Assembly: GCF_000429325.1 (NCBI RefSeq)
Contig: NZ_AUBQ01000018.1
Location: 1-64,000, forward strand
Length of the DNA stretch: 64,000 nt
Source: Fundidesulfovibrio putealis DSM 16056
Lineage (GTDB): Bacteria > Desulfobacterota > Desulfovibrionia > Desulfovibrionales > Desulfovibrionaceae
Reading direction: 5' to 3'
In this document: positions 50,951 through 60,098 of the stretch, piece after piece
Numbering within the stretch: position 1 is the stretch's first letter
Layout: each line of letters begins with the position of its first letter
Program-made: the position numbers and the translations under genes
Notes under the pieces: model-generated
What the model saw: the letters and a program-made list of their open reading frames with translations, nothing else
Database searches by the model: none
What the model was told of the DNA's origin: nothing

Positions 50951-52225
50951 ATGACCGTCCCCGTCCGCCGAAAGCTCTGGGAGCACGAGGACTATCAGTG
51001 CCCCATTCTGGGAACCTGCCTGAGCATGACCGAACTTCGCAAGCTGGCCCGCAAGCTGGACGTCACCGTGCAGCCCTCGGCCACCGACTACGAGCTGCAC
51101 GTCTTCTTCGTGCACGAGTGCCGCAAGGAAGGCCCCATAGCCAGCTACATACACAAGTACCTGGACAAGAAATACCGCAAGCACATCCGCTTCTTCGCCA
51201 AGGCCTCCGAGCCCACCGCCCTGGAGGCCATGTGGAAGCACTCGCTGAAATCCGGCGACATCCCAGGCCCCTTCTGGGCGCTGATGTCCCACCCGGACAC
51301 GGGCACGTCGCTTTCGCGACGGGCCTTCGGCGAGATCCACATGCTCTCGCACCTGATGGGAGCAGCCAACCGGGCGGACCTCAAACGTCTGGGCAAGCTG
51401 GAATCTCGCGTGGACGAACTGAGCCAGGCGCTCTCGCGCGTGCAGGCACTGAGGAGGTCGCAGAAGATGGAATGGGCCGTGCGCGTACGCGAACTGGAGG
51501 ACAGGCTGGAGTCCGAGCGCCAGGAGCGCCTGAAGCTGTCGCGCATGGTGCGCGAGTCCGCCCTGCCCCGCTCCGAGCCTGCCCCGGCGGACGCCGCTGC
51601 GCTGCGCGACCAGCTGGAGGCATCCCAGAACGAGACGCGCCGCCAGGCCGCCATCATCGAGGAACTCTACCGCGAGAACGCGCAGTTGCGTGAGCGCCTG
51701 GAGGACGTGAGCGCCGACCTTGAGCGGGCTGAACTCGAACTGGTGCGGGTGATGCCCTGCGCCGAAGGCGGGGGCTGCCTGAGCGGCGACGCCTGCCGCC
51801 AGGGCTCGCGCCAGGTAAGCTCCTGCCGGGAGGCGTCCTGCCCCGCCTGCTCTGACGGCACCGACGGCTCCTGCCCGCAAGCCCAGGACTGCGACGTCGC
51901 CGACTGCCCTGCCCTGTCCGGCAAGAAGGTGCTGTACGTCGGCGGCCGGTGCAATCTGGTGCGCCACTACCGCGAAATGGTTGAGCGCATGGGCTGCCGC
52001 TTCCACCATCACGACGGCGGCGTGGAAAACTCCACCTCGGAACTCTACGGCAAGCTGGCCGCCGCAGACGTGGTGCTCTGCCCGGTGGACTGCGTGAGCC
52101 ACGAAGCCTGCCAGAGCGTCAAGAAAGCCTGCAAGCACTGCATGAAGCCGTTCATGATGCTTCGGAGCTCCGGCCTCTCTGCCCTGGCGCGCTCCCTGGA
52201 CCAGCTGGCGGAACGGGCGAACTGA
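50951..52225 (+). CDS. DUF2325 protein with coiled coil and Cys-rich segment
   Basis: The product is 424 residues. The N-terminal ~150 residues are alpha-helical without a known domain. A coiled coil covers about 150-270 (RVRELEDRLESERQERLKL; ELYRENAQLRERLEDV). Next comes a Cys-rich stretch with more than ten cysteines (CLSGDACRQG; CPACSDG). The C-terminal DUF2325 domain has VLYVGGRCNLVRHYREMVER, FHHHDGG and DVVLCPVDCVSHEACQSVKK. AGGAGGAGAG precedes the ATG at 50951. The Fur-like box upstream suggests iron control, and the cysteines suggest metal binding. Confidence 0.85.
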   Translation: MTVPVRRKLWEHEDYQCPILGTCLSMTELRKLARKLDVTVQPSATDYELHVFFVHECRKEGPIASYIHKYLDKKYRKHIRFFAKASEPTALEAMWKHSLKSGDIPGPFWALMSHPDTGTSLSRRAFGEIHMLSHLMGAANRADLKRLGKLESRVDELSQALSRVQALRRSQKMEWAVRVRELEDRLESERQERLKLSRMVRESALPRSEPAPADAAALRDQLEASQNETRRQAAIIEELYRENAQLRERLEDVSADLERAELELVRVMPCAEGGGCLSGDACRQGSRQVSSCREASCPACSDGTDGSCPQAQDCDVADCPALSGKKVLYVGGRCNLVRHYREMVERMGCRFHHHDGGVENSTSELYGKLAAADVVLCPVDCVSHEACQSVKKACKHCMKPFMMLRSSGLSALARSLDQLAERAN

Positions 52226-52339
52226 ACGGCTCCTGCCGCAACCAGGCAGGATACAAGAGCACTCCACCGGTTTCATTGAGATCACCTGGGCCTGCCCCCC
52301 ATGCGGAGCAGGCCCGCACATGACCAACAGTCTGGAAAA

Positions 52340-53080
52340 ATGGTCGATGCGATGTATACTGCCCGCATGATGCGAAAGATACCCGTTCTTCTTCTGTCGC
52401 TTATGCTGGTGGCAGCCCTGGTCCTGGCGGGCAAGGGCCATTACCTGTCACCCGGCCAGGTGGACCTCTCCAGGGTGCTGGCCCCGCCTCCGGCCAACGA
52501 TTCCCGGAGCACCCGCGCCGAAATCGAAACCATGCTCTCGCTGCAACAGGCCCGGACCCCGGCTCAGGAAGCCGCCGCCAAGGCAGACCGGGAGATGTCG
52601 CCGTTTCCCTTTGCTGACGTGCTCGGGCCACGGTTCGTAAAGGACAAGCTGCCCAACACGGCGGTGTTCTTCGAGAAGGTCCTGTCCGACCAGCGCCTCT
52701 TCGTGTCACCGGCCAAGAAGCACTTCAACAGGCCCCGGCCCTACGTGCTGGACCGCAACGTGGAACCCAGCCTCTCCAGGCCGCACAACGAGTCCTACCC
52801 CAGCGGGCACAGCACCTGGGGCCACCTTGCGGGCATCATCCTGGCCAACATGGTGCCCGAAAGGGCGGCGCAGCTCTACGAGCGCGCCGGTCTCTATGCA
52901 CAGCAGCGCGTGCTTGGCGGCGTGCACTACCCGAGCGACGTGGAGGCCGGGAAAATCGCCGCAGCCGTAATCGCCTCGGCGCTGTTTCAGAGTCAGGCCT
53001 TCCAGGAGGATTTCGCCAAGGCCAAGGCCGAGGTGCGCGGCGTGCTGCACCTGGACGGCGCGCCCGTGTCCGCCGGATAG
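52340..53080 (+). CDS. PAP2-family (class A-like) acid phosphatase
   Basis: The product is about 246 residues. A signal anchor (RKIPVLLLSLMLVAALVLAG) precedes the PAP2 active-site motifs: KKHFNRPRP, PSGHSTWG and RVLGGVHYPSDVEAG. These match the vanadium-haloperoxidase-type pocket of periplasmic class A acid phosphatases (PhoN). The start is uncertain among several ATGs between 52301 and 52370; 52340 is a compromise with a weak GGA upstream. The gene stands alone. Confidence 0.88.
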   Translation: MVDAMYTARMMRKIPVLLLSLMLVAALVLAGKGHYLSPGQVDLSRVLAPPPANDSRSTRAEIETMLSLQQARTPAQEAAAKADREMSPFPFADVLGPRFVKDKLPNTAVFFEKVLSDQRLFVSPAKKHFNRPRPYVLDRNVEPSLSRPHNESYPSGHSTWGHLAGIILANMVPERAAQLYERAGLYAQQRVLGGVHYPSDVEAGKIAAAVIASALFQSQAFQEDFAKAKAEVRGVLHLDGAPVSAG

Positions 53081-53193
53081 TAACCCGCACAGGCCGCAAC
53101 GCGACTCACAGTATAAGGCCCGTTTTCGACCGGAAACCTCATCAGGCTTATGTCCACGCAACAAGCCACGGCATGCACAAGGGGAGATTTCGC

Positions 53194-53586
53194 ATGATGA
53201 ACCTGAAACGCTACCGGACGCACACCGGACACGAACCCGTGACCGAATGGATCGAGAGCCTGCCCGACAGCACCGCGCGCAACCGCCTGACGGCACAGAT
53301 CGAAAAGCTGCGCTCCGGAATGCCGACCGAGTGCCGCAAGCTCGGCGACAACGTGTACGTGGTCCGCCTGGACGCAGGCCCCGTGGTGCCCCAAGAAGCG
53401 TCCCCGGACAAGGCCCAGAAAGTCCGCCTGGATACCGAACACGGCGTGCGGCTGTATTTCGGACGCAAGGGTGAATCCCTGCTGCTCCTGCTGTGTGGCG
53501 CGGGCAGCTGGACCAAGGCGGCAGAGCGCGACAGCGCCCTGGCCTTCATGGCCGACTTCGAGACCGGATCACGCCGCGACGCCTGA
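53194..53586 (+). CDS. RelE/HigB-like toxin, no antitoxin partner
   Basis: The product is about 130 residues. The N-terminal half (VTEWIESLPDSTARNRLTAQ; ECRKLGDNVYVVRLD) and the end (GVRLYFGRKGESLLLLLCG; WTKAAERDSALAF) follow the addiction-module killer family related to RelE/HigB, which cleave mRNA on the ribosome. Relative to that family it carries an insertion of ~20 residues (PVVPQEASPDKAQKVRL) before the GVRLYF strand. GGGGAG precedes the ATG at 53194. An antitoxin gene normally follows, but here the next DNA is a repeat array. It may be inactive or controlled otherwise. Confidence 0.75.
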   Translation: MMNLKRYRTHTGHEPVTEWIESLPDSTARNRLTAQIEKLRSGMPTECRKLGDNVYVVRLDAGPVVPQEASPDKAQKVRLDTEHGVRLYFGRKGESLLLLLCGAGSWTKAAERDSALAFMADFETGSRRDA

Positions 53587-53672
53587 TGCCTCCGGCGGCC
53601 AGAGAGGGCGCTGCCCTCTCTGGACTCTCCCGCCAGGGGGATGATCCCCCTGGACCCTCAATTAGCTTCGCG
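53585..53672 (+). repeat. Hairpin array, locus B left
   Basis: It starts at the toxin gene stop: GCCTCCGGCGGCCAGAGA, a CCAGAGAGGGC/GCCCTCTCTGG hairpin, TGGACTCTCCCGCC, then CCAGGGGG/CCCCCTGG and an end in GCTTCGCG. The parts are shared with both arrays of locus A. Confidence 0.85.
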
Positions 53673-53703
53673 GGCAGCACCGCTACGCATCAGATATCCC
53701 GCG

Positions 53704-53745
53704 CAAGAGGCATGAAGCGCGCAAAGCCGCGCTTCATGCCTCTTG
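53704..53745. repeat. 18-bp perfect inverted repeat
   Basis: 53704-53721 (CAAGAGGCATGAAGCGCG) is exactly complementary to 53728-53745 with a six-base loop. No gene overlaps it. Confidence 0.85.
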
Positions 53746-53851
53746 ATTCGCAAACCGCCGTCTTCAGTTTGCCAGCCCTGCTTTGGACGTTCCCAACCAG
53801 GCAAGTAGTGTCTTCATTCCGGCGTGCTTTTCGTCGCAGCAGAACGCACGT

Positions 53852-53963
53852 TGCGGGGGCGGAGGCTGTAACGGGAATGTCCCGCGCGGCGGGCGACGAA
53901 TCGTCTTCACATCGATTCGAGCCCGCCGCGCGGGACATGGACATTACAGCCTCCGCCCCCGCA
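53852..53963. repeat. Palindromic element B with conserved 26-nt centre
   Basis: Two 43-nt arms (53852-53894 and 53921-53963) are complementary except for one five-base block. The 26-nt centre begins GACGAATCGTCTTCA and matches the complement of the element A centre in 24 of 26 positions. The element lies between two hairpin arrays that point toward it, as in locus A. Confidence 0.88.
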
Positions 53964-53990
53964 CACCGAATCCAGCCCGCCCGCACACGA

Positions 53991-54109
53991 CGCGAAGCGG
54001 AAAGCCGGGTCCAGGGGAGGCTTCTCCCCTGGCGGGTGCAGGGCAGAGCCCACCGGGTCAAGGGCAGAGCCCTTGCGGGTGCAGGGCGGAGCCCTGCCAG
54101 AAGTCGCCC
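53991..54109 (-). repeat. Hairpin array, locus B right (gap side)
   Basis: On the minus strand, beginning a few bases after the gap stop, come CAGGGCTCCGCCCTG, CAAGGGCTCTGCCCTTG, an imperfect unit and CCAGGGGAG/CTCCCCTGG, ending in GCTTCGCG. It would form the 3' end of the gap transcript. Confidence 0.85.
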
Positions 54110-54112
54110 GGC

Positions 54113-55129
54113 TTACAGGCCCTTCGCGGCCATGTAGCGGATCAGATCGCCGACCCGGCAGGAATAGCCCCATTCGTTATCGTACCAGGCCACGATCTTG
54201 GCCAGCACGCCGTCCTGGACGGACGTGAACTCCGACTCCACGATGCCGGAGCGCGGGTCGCCCTTGTAGTCCGAGGAGACGAGCGGCTCCTCGCTGTAGC
54301 CCATGATGCCCTTGAGCGGCCCTTCCGCCGCAGTTTTCAGAACATCGCGCATGGCCTGGGTGTCGGTGGGCCGCTCCAGGATGGCCGCAAAATCCACGAC
54401 AGATACCGCAGGGGTGGGCACGCGCAGCGAATAGCCGCTGAACCGCCCCTTGAGTTCCGGGATCACCAGGGCCACGGCCTTGGCCGCCCCCGTGGAGGTT
54501 GGGATGATGTTGCAGGCGGCGGCCCTGGCGCGGCGCAGATCCTTGTGGGGCAGGTCCAGAATGCGCTGGTCGTTGGTGTAGGAGTGGATGGTGCACATCA
54601 CGCCGGACTTGATGCCGAAGGCCTCGTGAACCACCTTGGCCACAGGGGCCAGGCAGTTGGTGGTGCAGGAGGCGTTGGAGATGATGTTGTGCTTGGCCGG
54701 GTCGTACTGGGCCTCGTTGACCCCCAAGACGATGGTGATGTCCTCGTCCTTGGCCGGTGCGGAGATGATGACCTTCTTCGCGCCCGACTCCAGGTGCATG
54801 GAGGCCTGGGGGCCGGTCCTGAAGATGCCTGTCGATTCAACCACCACGTCCACGCCGGTCTCGCCCCAGAGGATGTTCTTTGGGTCGCGCTCCTTGAAGC
54901 AGCGCACGCTCCAGTCCCCCACGGCCATGTCGTCGCCCTCGGTGCGGATGTCCACGGCGAACCGGCCGTAGTTGGTATCGTAGGACAGCAGATGGGCGTT
55001 GGTGTGGGTATCGAAGAGATCGTTGACGGCCACCACCTCGGCAATGTCCTTGTGCTGCTCGTAGAGCGCCTTGAGCACCTGGCGGCCGATGCGGCCGAAT
55101 CCGTTGATGCCGACTTTTACCTTGCTCAT
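54113..55129 (-). CDS. gap: Glyceraldehyde-3-phosphate dehydrogenase
   Basis: The product is 338 residues. The NAD-binding loop is [17 protein letters not shown], the catalytic Cys lies in [15 protein letters not shown] near residue 150, and further marks are [17 protein letters not shown] and [12 protein letters not shown]. It catalyses the NAD-linked step of glycolysis and gluconeogenesis. AGAGG precedes the ATG at 55129. It follows a GAF-domain gene by ten bases and is probably co-transcribed with it. Confidence 0.97.
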   Translation of the reverse strand: MSKVKVGINGFGRIGRQVLKALYEQHKDIAEVVAVNDLFDTHTNAHLLSYDTNYGRFAVDIRTEGDDMAVGDWSVRCFKERDPKNILWGETGVDVVVESTGIFRTGPQASMHLESGAKKVIISAPAKDEDITIVLGVNEAQYDPAKHNIISNASCTTNCLAPVAKVVHEAFGIKSGVMCTIHSYTNDQRILDLPHKDLRRARAAACNIIPTSTGAAKAVALVIPELKGRFSGYSLRVPTPAVSVVDFAAILERPTDTQAMRDVLKTAAEGPLKGIMGYSEEPLVSSDYKGDPRSGIVESEFTSVQDGVLAKIVAWYDNEWGYSCRVGDLIRYMAAKGL

Positions 55130-55139
55130 GGAGACCTCT

Positions 55140-55706
55140 TTAGTCCTCGAAGGTTTGATACTGGAAGGCGGTGAGCAGCTCATAGTCCGACTTGAGCGCC
55201 TGGTGCAGCCGGGCGTTCTCTATGGCTATGGCCGACAGGTTGGCCATGATGATCAAAAATTCCACCTCGGATTCGCAGAAGTCGCGCTCTTCAGCGGAAT
55301 AGACGCGCATGACGCCGATGATCTTCTTGTCTTCGAGCTTTAGGGGAACCACAAGCACGGACTTGATGCCCTCGGTCTTGGCGGCATCCTTGTACTGGAA
55401 ACGGTCGTCGGTGGAGGCGTCGCGCACGTGCACCGTGGCCCCGGCCAAAGCCTCCTTGTCCAGCTTGCTCTTATTCACCTCGACCTTGCCCTTGCGCAGA
55501 TACCCCTTGGACAGCCCGAAGGACGCCCCAGGGAGGAGGTTTGCGCCGGAACGGTCCAAAAGCCTGAGCGAACAGGCCTTTACCTCCAGCGCCTTGGCGG
55601 TCTGCTCGGCTATCCTGCCCAGCAGTTCCATGGGTTCCAGGCTCGAGTTGATTACCCGGATGGCCTCGTATAGCGTCTTGAAGTAGCTTCTTTCGCAATC
55701 CAGCAT
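55140..55706 (-). CDS. GAF-domain protein upstream of gap
   Basis: The product is 188 residues, mostly a single GAF domain ([21 protein letters not shown]-like region from about residue 35; [20 protein letters not shown] near 120-140). It ends in a helix ([15 protein letters not shown]). There is no output domain, so it probably senses a small molecule or redox state and passes the signal by protein contact. Being first in the gap transcript suggests a link to central carbon metabolism. Confidence 0.85.
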   Translation of the reverse strand: MLDCERSYFKTLYEAIRVINSSLEPMELLGRIAEQTAKALEVKACSLRLLDRSGANLLPGASFGLSKGYLRKGKVEVNKSKLDKEALAGATVHVRDASTDDRFQYKDAAKTEGIKSVLVVPLKLEDKKIIGVMRVYSAEERDFCESEVEFLIIMANLSAIAIENARLHQALKSDYELLTAFQYQTFED

Positions 55707-55771
55707 GCGGCTCTCCTTGCTGTTATTGAGCTTTCATGGACTACATGCACCATATTCCGACGGAATGACAC

Positions 55772-56095
55772 TCAGATTACGCCTAATGCGCGCGCATTTT
55801 CACGCAGGACCATGGCCGAGTTGGCCAGGGCCTGATGTTGCTCCTCGGATAGCATGGATTCCAGCACCAGTTCCACCCCGCCCGCCCCGACCACGCAGGG
55901 CAGCGACGGGCAGACGTCCGGCAGGCCGTGCATGATGTCCATGGCCTCGCCTTCCGCCTTGGCCGCGTTTGCATCGACGAGTACCAGCTCCCCCACCAAC
56001 CGCTTGAGGCTGAGGGCGAACGCGAACCCTGCGCCCACGTTTCCGATACCCACCACGGCAATTTTCGACTGCCCGGCTGTGTCCATTCTTTCCAT
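55772..56095 (-). pseudogene. Internally deleted lactate/malate dehydrogenase gene
   Basis: The open frame encodes 107 residues. The first ~60 are the NAD-binding start of L-lactate dehydrogenase (KIAVVGIGNVGAGFAFALSL; VLVDANAAKAEGEAMDIMHG). Directly after HGLPDV comes the far C-terminal part of the same family (PSLPCVVGAGGVELVLES; LSEEQHQALANSAMVLRE). About 190-200 residues holding the active-site Arg and His are missing, in frame. The start codon and a strong GGAGGAG remain. It cannot be a working dehydrogenase; it may still be translated as a small NAD-binding protein. Confidence 0.85.
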
Positions 56096-56536
56096 GACGA
56101 CTCCTCCATGAAGAGCGGGCAGCTGTCCGGAATAGTGCTTCGGCCCCCACCTTCAATTATGTCAAGATTGACATGTTAGCTTGAAGTCCGTCAATGAGGA
56201 TATGAACGCCCAGGAACAAGCCCGGTCGAGGCTGACCGCATTGCCTGGCATCCAGGCTGGACCGACACAGCCAGGGGACTCGATCTGCATGCATCGCGAA
56301 CGAATCCGTCGATTGCACGGTCACGAGGGGCGCCGCTACTGCGGTTTCAGTTCCAGCCGACTGCACAGCGTCATTCGTTTTTCCGCACGTTTCCATCCAA
56401 ACAGCAGTTTGCGAAGGCGCTGGACTACGACTCATGCTTGACTTAGCGTAACATCCCTATGAGGCAGTTCGTCATTTTCAGCAGCGCCCAGGCCGCCGCA
56501 TCTTCGACACGCTGGTCATGCAGCCATGGACGTTCC
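56096..56536. other. Intergenic region without a supported gene
   Basis: About 440 bases between the deleted dehydrogenase gene and the next binding-protein gene. Open frames in it lack ribosome-binding sites and protein-like composition. A TTGACT near 56443 might belong to a promoter for the downstream gene, but the spacing to a -10 is poor. Confidence 0.5.
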
Positions 56537-57406
56537 ATGCTCAGGTTCATCTGCCTGTGCGTCTGTTTTACTCTCTTCCTGTGTTCGCACCACCGCCCGC
56601 TGCTGGCAAAAACGACCATTTCTGTTTCGGCCACAATAAACCTCGAAATGAGCTATTTGGCCTTCATGGACAACAGGACACCAGGGCAAGTGTCCTCTTT
56701 CAGTTCCCCCTATGCTTCCCGTAACGTGGTGAGCTTGGTCCTCATGCAGAAGGCGCTGCTTCTCGGGGGTATGGACGACGTCGAGTTTGAATTCCACGTC
56801 GTGCCGAACTCGGAGAGGGAAAGGACCGAGGTGAAATGCGGCCGAGTGGTCGTGGGTTCGCAGGACTATTGGGACTATGATTTCGATGATACGGTGTACA
56901 AAAGTGATCCCGTCATTACCGACGGCACATTCGAAAAGGGCATGTACACATATCCTTCGAACGCACCCATGCTTTCCGTGCAGAACGGGAAAGAACTCAA
57001 AGACCGTTCCGCGGTGATCGTGGGAACCTGGAAAGGCGACGTCGCGTTGCTGCGGTCGCTTGAGGTCAAGGATGTCCACGCCGTTTACGAATTGCAGACG
57101 ATTGCGAAGTTTCTGAGTCTGGGCAGGGCGGACTTCACGCTTCTGGAATTCTCGTCCAAACCGGATATGTCGGTTTCAATTTCCGGGCTCCCCCTGGTTC
57201 CGGTTCCCGGCATCAAGGTGGTCCTGCCGGGCAATCGCTGCTGGATGGTCTCGAAGAAGCATCCTCTCGGGGACCAGGTGTTCAAGGCCCTCGGCATCGG
57301 GCTCAAAAGGCTTCAGCAGGAGGGAACCATCAGGCGGGCGCTCACCGAGAGCGGCTTCTTCCAGAAGAGAGCGAAAGGCTGGCGGGTCATCAACAGGGAA
57401 GAGTAA
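56537..57406 (+). CDS. Orphan periplasmic binding-like protein
   Basis: The product is about 289 residues with a Cys-rich signal peptide (MLRFICLCVCFTLFLC). The mature part resembles a polar-amino-acid type binding protein only weakly (RNVVSLVLMQKALLLGG; VVGSQDYWDYDFDDTVYKSD; AVIVGTWKGDVALLRSLEV). The C-terminus RLQQEGTIRRALTESGFF is typical of SBP_bac_3-like proteins. No permease is adjacent. The start may lie at 56459, but the ATG at 56537 begins the signal peptide. Confidence 0.7.
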   Translation: MLRFICLCVCFTLFLCSHHRPLLAKTTISVSATINLEMSYLAFMDNRTPGQVSSFSSPYASRNVVSLVLMQKALLLGGMDDVEFEFHVVPNSERERTEVKCGRVVVGSQDYWDYDFDDTVYKSDPVITDGTFEKGMYTYPSNAPMLSVQNGKELKDRSAVIVGTWKGDVALLRSLEVKDVHAVYELQTIAKFLSLGRADFTLLEFSSKPDMSVSISGLPLVPVPGIKVVLPGNRCWMVSKKHPLGDQVFKALGIGLKRLQQEGTIRRALTESGFFQKRAKGWRVINREE

Positions 57407-57440
57407 GCGGCAGCCACGCGCGGCTGGCAGCAAAACACTA

Positions 57441-57466
57441 AAGGGAGGGCCGCAAGGCCCTCCCTT
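57441..57466. terminator. Bidirectional terminator
   Basis: AAGGGAGGGCC pairs perfectly with GGCCCTCCCTT around GCAA, between the converging binding-protein and leuB genes. Confidence 0.9.
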
Positions 57467-57562
57467 TCCGTATTCGGGGAATCAATCAGCGCAGCGTCCC
57501 AGGGACGCCGCACTTTGCCGGACACGGCTCCGGGAGCCGGTCCGGCAGTCACCAAAGCGACC

Positions 57563-58636
57563 CTAAAGGCGCTCGGCCACCAGGTCGCCCATCTTCACGC
57601 AGCCCACCATGGTCTTGCCCGGCTCCATGATGTCGCCGGTGCGGTAGCCTTCCTTCAGGATGGAGGTCACGGCGTTCTCGATGGCGTCGGCCTCGGCGGA
57701 CATGGAGAACTGATAGCGCAGCATCATGGCCACGGACAGGATGGTGGCCAGCGGGTTGGCCTTGTCCTGGCCCGCGATGTCCGGGGCGGAGCCGTGGATC
57801 GGCTCGTACAGGCCGGGGCCGGACGCGCCGAGCGAGGCCGAAGGCAGCATGCCGATGGACCCGGTGATGACGGCGGCCTCGTCGGAGAGGATGTCGCCGA
57901 ACAGGTTCTCGGTGACGATGGTGTCGAACTGGGCGGGGTTGCGCACCAACTGCATGGCGGCGTTGTCCACGTACATGTGGGACAGCTCCACGTCGGGGTA
58001 ATCCTTGGCGACTTCCAGCACCACCTCGCGCCACAGCTGGGACACGTCCAGCACGTTGGCCTTGTCCACGGAGCAGAGCTTCTTGCCGCGCTTGCGGGCG
58101 GTCTCGAAGCCGACCTTGGCGATGCGGCGGATCTCGGATTCGGAATAGATCATGTTGTTGTAGGCCACGCGTTCGCCGTCGCGGACTTCCTGGCCCTTGG
58201 GCGTGCCGAAGTACGCGCCGCCGGTCAGCTCGCGGATGACCATGACGTCCAGGCCCTGGCCGATGATGTCGGCGCGCAGGCAGCAGGCGCTTTTGAGCTC
58301 CTCGAACAGCTTGGCGGGGCGCAGGTTGGCGAACAGGCCCAGTTCCTTGCGGATGCCGAGCAGCCCGCGCTCGGGGCGGATGGACTTCTCGATGTTGTCC
58401 CACTTGGGGCCGCCCACCGCGCCGAGCAGGATTGCGTCGGCGGCCTTGCAGGCGTCGATGGTCTTCTGGGGAAGGGGATTGTTCTCGGCGTCGATGGCCG
58501 CGCCGCCGATCAGCTCGTAGCTGATCTTGAATTCGTGCCCGAATTTTTCGCCGATCTTCTTCAGGGTCTTCTCGGCCTGGGTCATGATCTCGGGACCGAT
58601 GCCGTCTCCGGGCAGAATGACTATATTCTTGATCAT
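57563..58636 (-). CDS. leuB: 3-isopropylmalate dehydrogenase
   Basis: The product is 357 residues. It starts [17 protein letters not shown] and has the substrate and NAD site features [46 protein letters not shown] and [13 protein letters not shown]. It oxidises and decarboxylates 3-isopropylmalate in leucine synthesis. The ATG at 58636 is the family start. Other leu genes are not in the window. Confidence 0.96.
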   Translation of the reverse strand: MIKNIVILPGDGIGPEIMTQAEKTLKKIGEKFGHEFKISYELIGGAAIDAENNPLPQKTIDACKAADAILLGAVGGPKWDNIEKSIRPERGLLGIRKELGLFANLRPAKLFEELKSACCLRADIIGQGLDVMVIRELTGGAYFGTPKGQEVRDGERVAYNNMIYSESEIRRIAKVGFETARKRGKKLCSVDKANVLDVSQLWREVVLEVAKDYPDVELSHMYVDNAAMQLVRNPAQFDTIVTENLFGDILSDEAAVITGSIGMLPSASLGASGPGLYEPIHGSAPDIAGQDKANPLATILSVAMMLRYQFSMSAEADAIENAVTSILKEGYRTGDIMEPGKTMVGCVKMGDLVAERL

Positions 58637-58712
58637 CTCCGTAATAGCTCCTTCACATCGCGGGGTGGTTGTTTTTCTCGAAATTTTCAGCCCGGCCAGG
58701 GATGGCGAGGTC

Positions 58713-58810
58713 TCGTGCGTCGTTCTCAAAACAGGTTCACGCAGTTCATGAACCTGAACAAAGAGAACCATTTATTTTGATATTGAAAAACATGGTCATG
58801 TTTTTCAATA
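58713..58810. repeat. Hairpins between leuB and the EAL-HDOD gene
   Basis: Two structures lie here. One is a GTTCTC...GAGAAC enclosure with AGGTTCA/TGAACCT inside. The other is a perfect 14-bp hairpin, TATTGAAAAACATG with its complement (58781-58810), which sits at the 3' end of the minus-strand EAL-HDOD gene and likely terminates it. Confidence 0.7.
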
Positions 58811-58817
58811 ACGCGGC

Positions 58818-60098
58818 CTAGTCCGCGACCGCCTGAACGACGCCTTCCTTGCCCGCCTTGAAACAGACCCTGGCCCAGCGCGAGGCGGCCAGATAATCCC
58901 TGGCGGCGGCGAAGTGGCTGATCTTCTTGCCGGAGAGCAGCACACCCACGTCGCACCAGCGGTTCTGGTCCATGCAACTCAGGAGCTCCAGCCACGGGCT
59001 CAGGGCGTTCTTGTCGCCGCACAGGGCCGCCTTGATGCGCGGGTCCATGGGCATGGTGGGCGTGAGCTCGCTCATGGGCTGGCCCATCATGGCGTCGAGC
59101 AGTGAAAACAGGCCCAAGAGGAACATGGACTTGGGCGGCAGCGGGGAGGAAGGGGTGCGCTGCGAAAGCTTCTCCAGGAAGCTGCCGCGCTGAAGCGAAA
59201 GATAGGCCAGCTCCTCGCCCTTGGGGCTGGCGTCCAGGCTGGCCACCAGGGCCATCATGGCCCAGCGCTTGAAGGCCGTGTCGCCCATGATGGCCACGGC
59301 GTGCTCGATGGAGTCCACCGTGCGCCCAAGGCCCATGCCCGGCGCGTTCACATAGCGCAGCAGCCGGTAGCTGAGCAGCACGTCCTTGGCCAGGGTGGCG
59401 GCCATGTCCTTGTAGGTGGTCTCTTCTTCCAGGAGCTTGCCCATGAGCTCCACGCGCGTGAGCTGGTTGGCTTCGAGCTTGCGCCCCTTAACGATCTCCG
59501 GGCGGCCGAAAAAGCTGCCCTGGAAGGCGTCGAACCCGAGCGCGCGGCATCCGGCGAAAGCCTCCCAGGAGTTCACGTTGTCCACCATGCAGGAGACGTT
59601 CAAATTTTTCAGGAACTTGCGATCCTTGGCCAACTCCATGGGCTTTAAGCGCTCCAAGTCCAGGATGACCGTATCGGCGAAGCGCATCAGGGGGGCGTAG
59701 CCCTGGCAGGACTCGTCAAACCGCAGGGCGATGCGGTAGCCGAACTCGTTCAGAAAAGAGAGGACCTCCTCCAGGTTTTCGCGTTCGGTCTGCTCCGGGC
59801 TCACCACCAGATGGCAGAAGTCCATGGGGAGCAGGTGCACCTCGGGCGCGTCCAGCATGACGTCCGGCACACTGATCAGGAGCCGGTCGGACTCCTCCAG
59901 CAATATCTGGAGTTCCGAGGCTCCGTCGCTGACCATCCAGGAGAAAGCGTCCACATCCACATGGGCGGAGTTCGATGACGTCAGGCAGGAACGGGCCGCA
60001 ACTTCGTACGCCACCACCTTTTTGGATTTGTCAAAAACGGGATGGCGAGACAGAAAACAGGAAGAGGATTCATCAGAAGCGGAACCGTTAATTTCCAC
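58818..60098 (-). CDS. EAL-HDOD (YuxH-type) signalling protein
   Basis: The product is 426 residues. The N-terminal ~210 residues resemble a degenerate EAL domain (FLSRHPVFDKSKKVVAYEVA; VILDLERLKPMELAK; FDAFQGSFFGRPEIV); the EAL motif and most metal ligands are missing. An HDOD domain covers about 215-400 (LLSYRLLRYVNAPGMGLGRT; IEHAVAIMGDTAFKRWAMM). Proteins of this type are thought to act as regulators rather than c-di-GMP phosphodiesterases. Confidence 0.9.
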   Translation of the reverse strand: MEINGSASDESSSCFLSRHPVFDKSKKVVAYEVAARSCLTSSNSAHVDVDAFSWMVSDGASELQILLEESDRLLISVPDVMLDAPEVHLLPMDFCHLVVSPEQTERENLEEVLSFLNEFGYRIALRFDESCQGYAPLMRFADTVILDLERLKPMELAKDRKFLKNLNVSCMVDNVNSWEAFAGCRALGFDAFQGSFFGRPEIVKGRKLEANQLTRVELMGKLLEEETTYKDMAATLAKDVLLSYRLLRYVNAPGMGLGRTVDSIEHAVAIMGDTAFKRWAMMALVASLDASPKGEELAYLSLQRGSFLEKLSQRTPSSPLPPKSMFLLGLFSLLDAMMGQPMSELTPTMPMDPRIKAALCGDKNALSPWLELLSCMDQNRWCDVGVLLSGKKISHFAAARDYLAASRWARVCFKAGKEGVVQAVAD

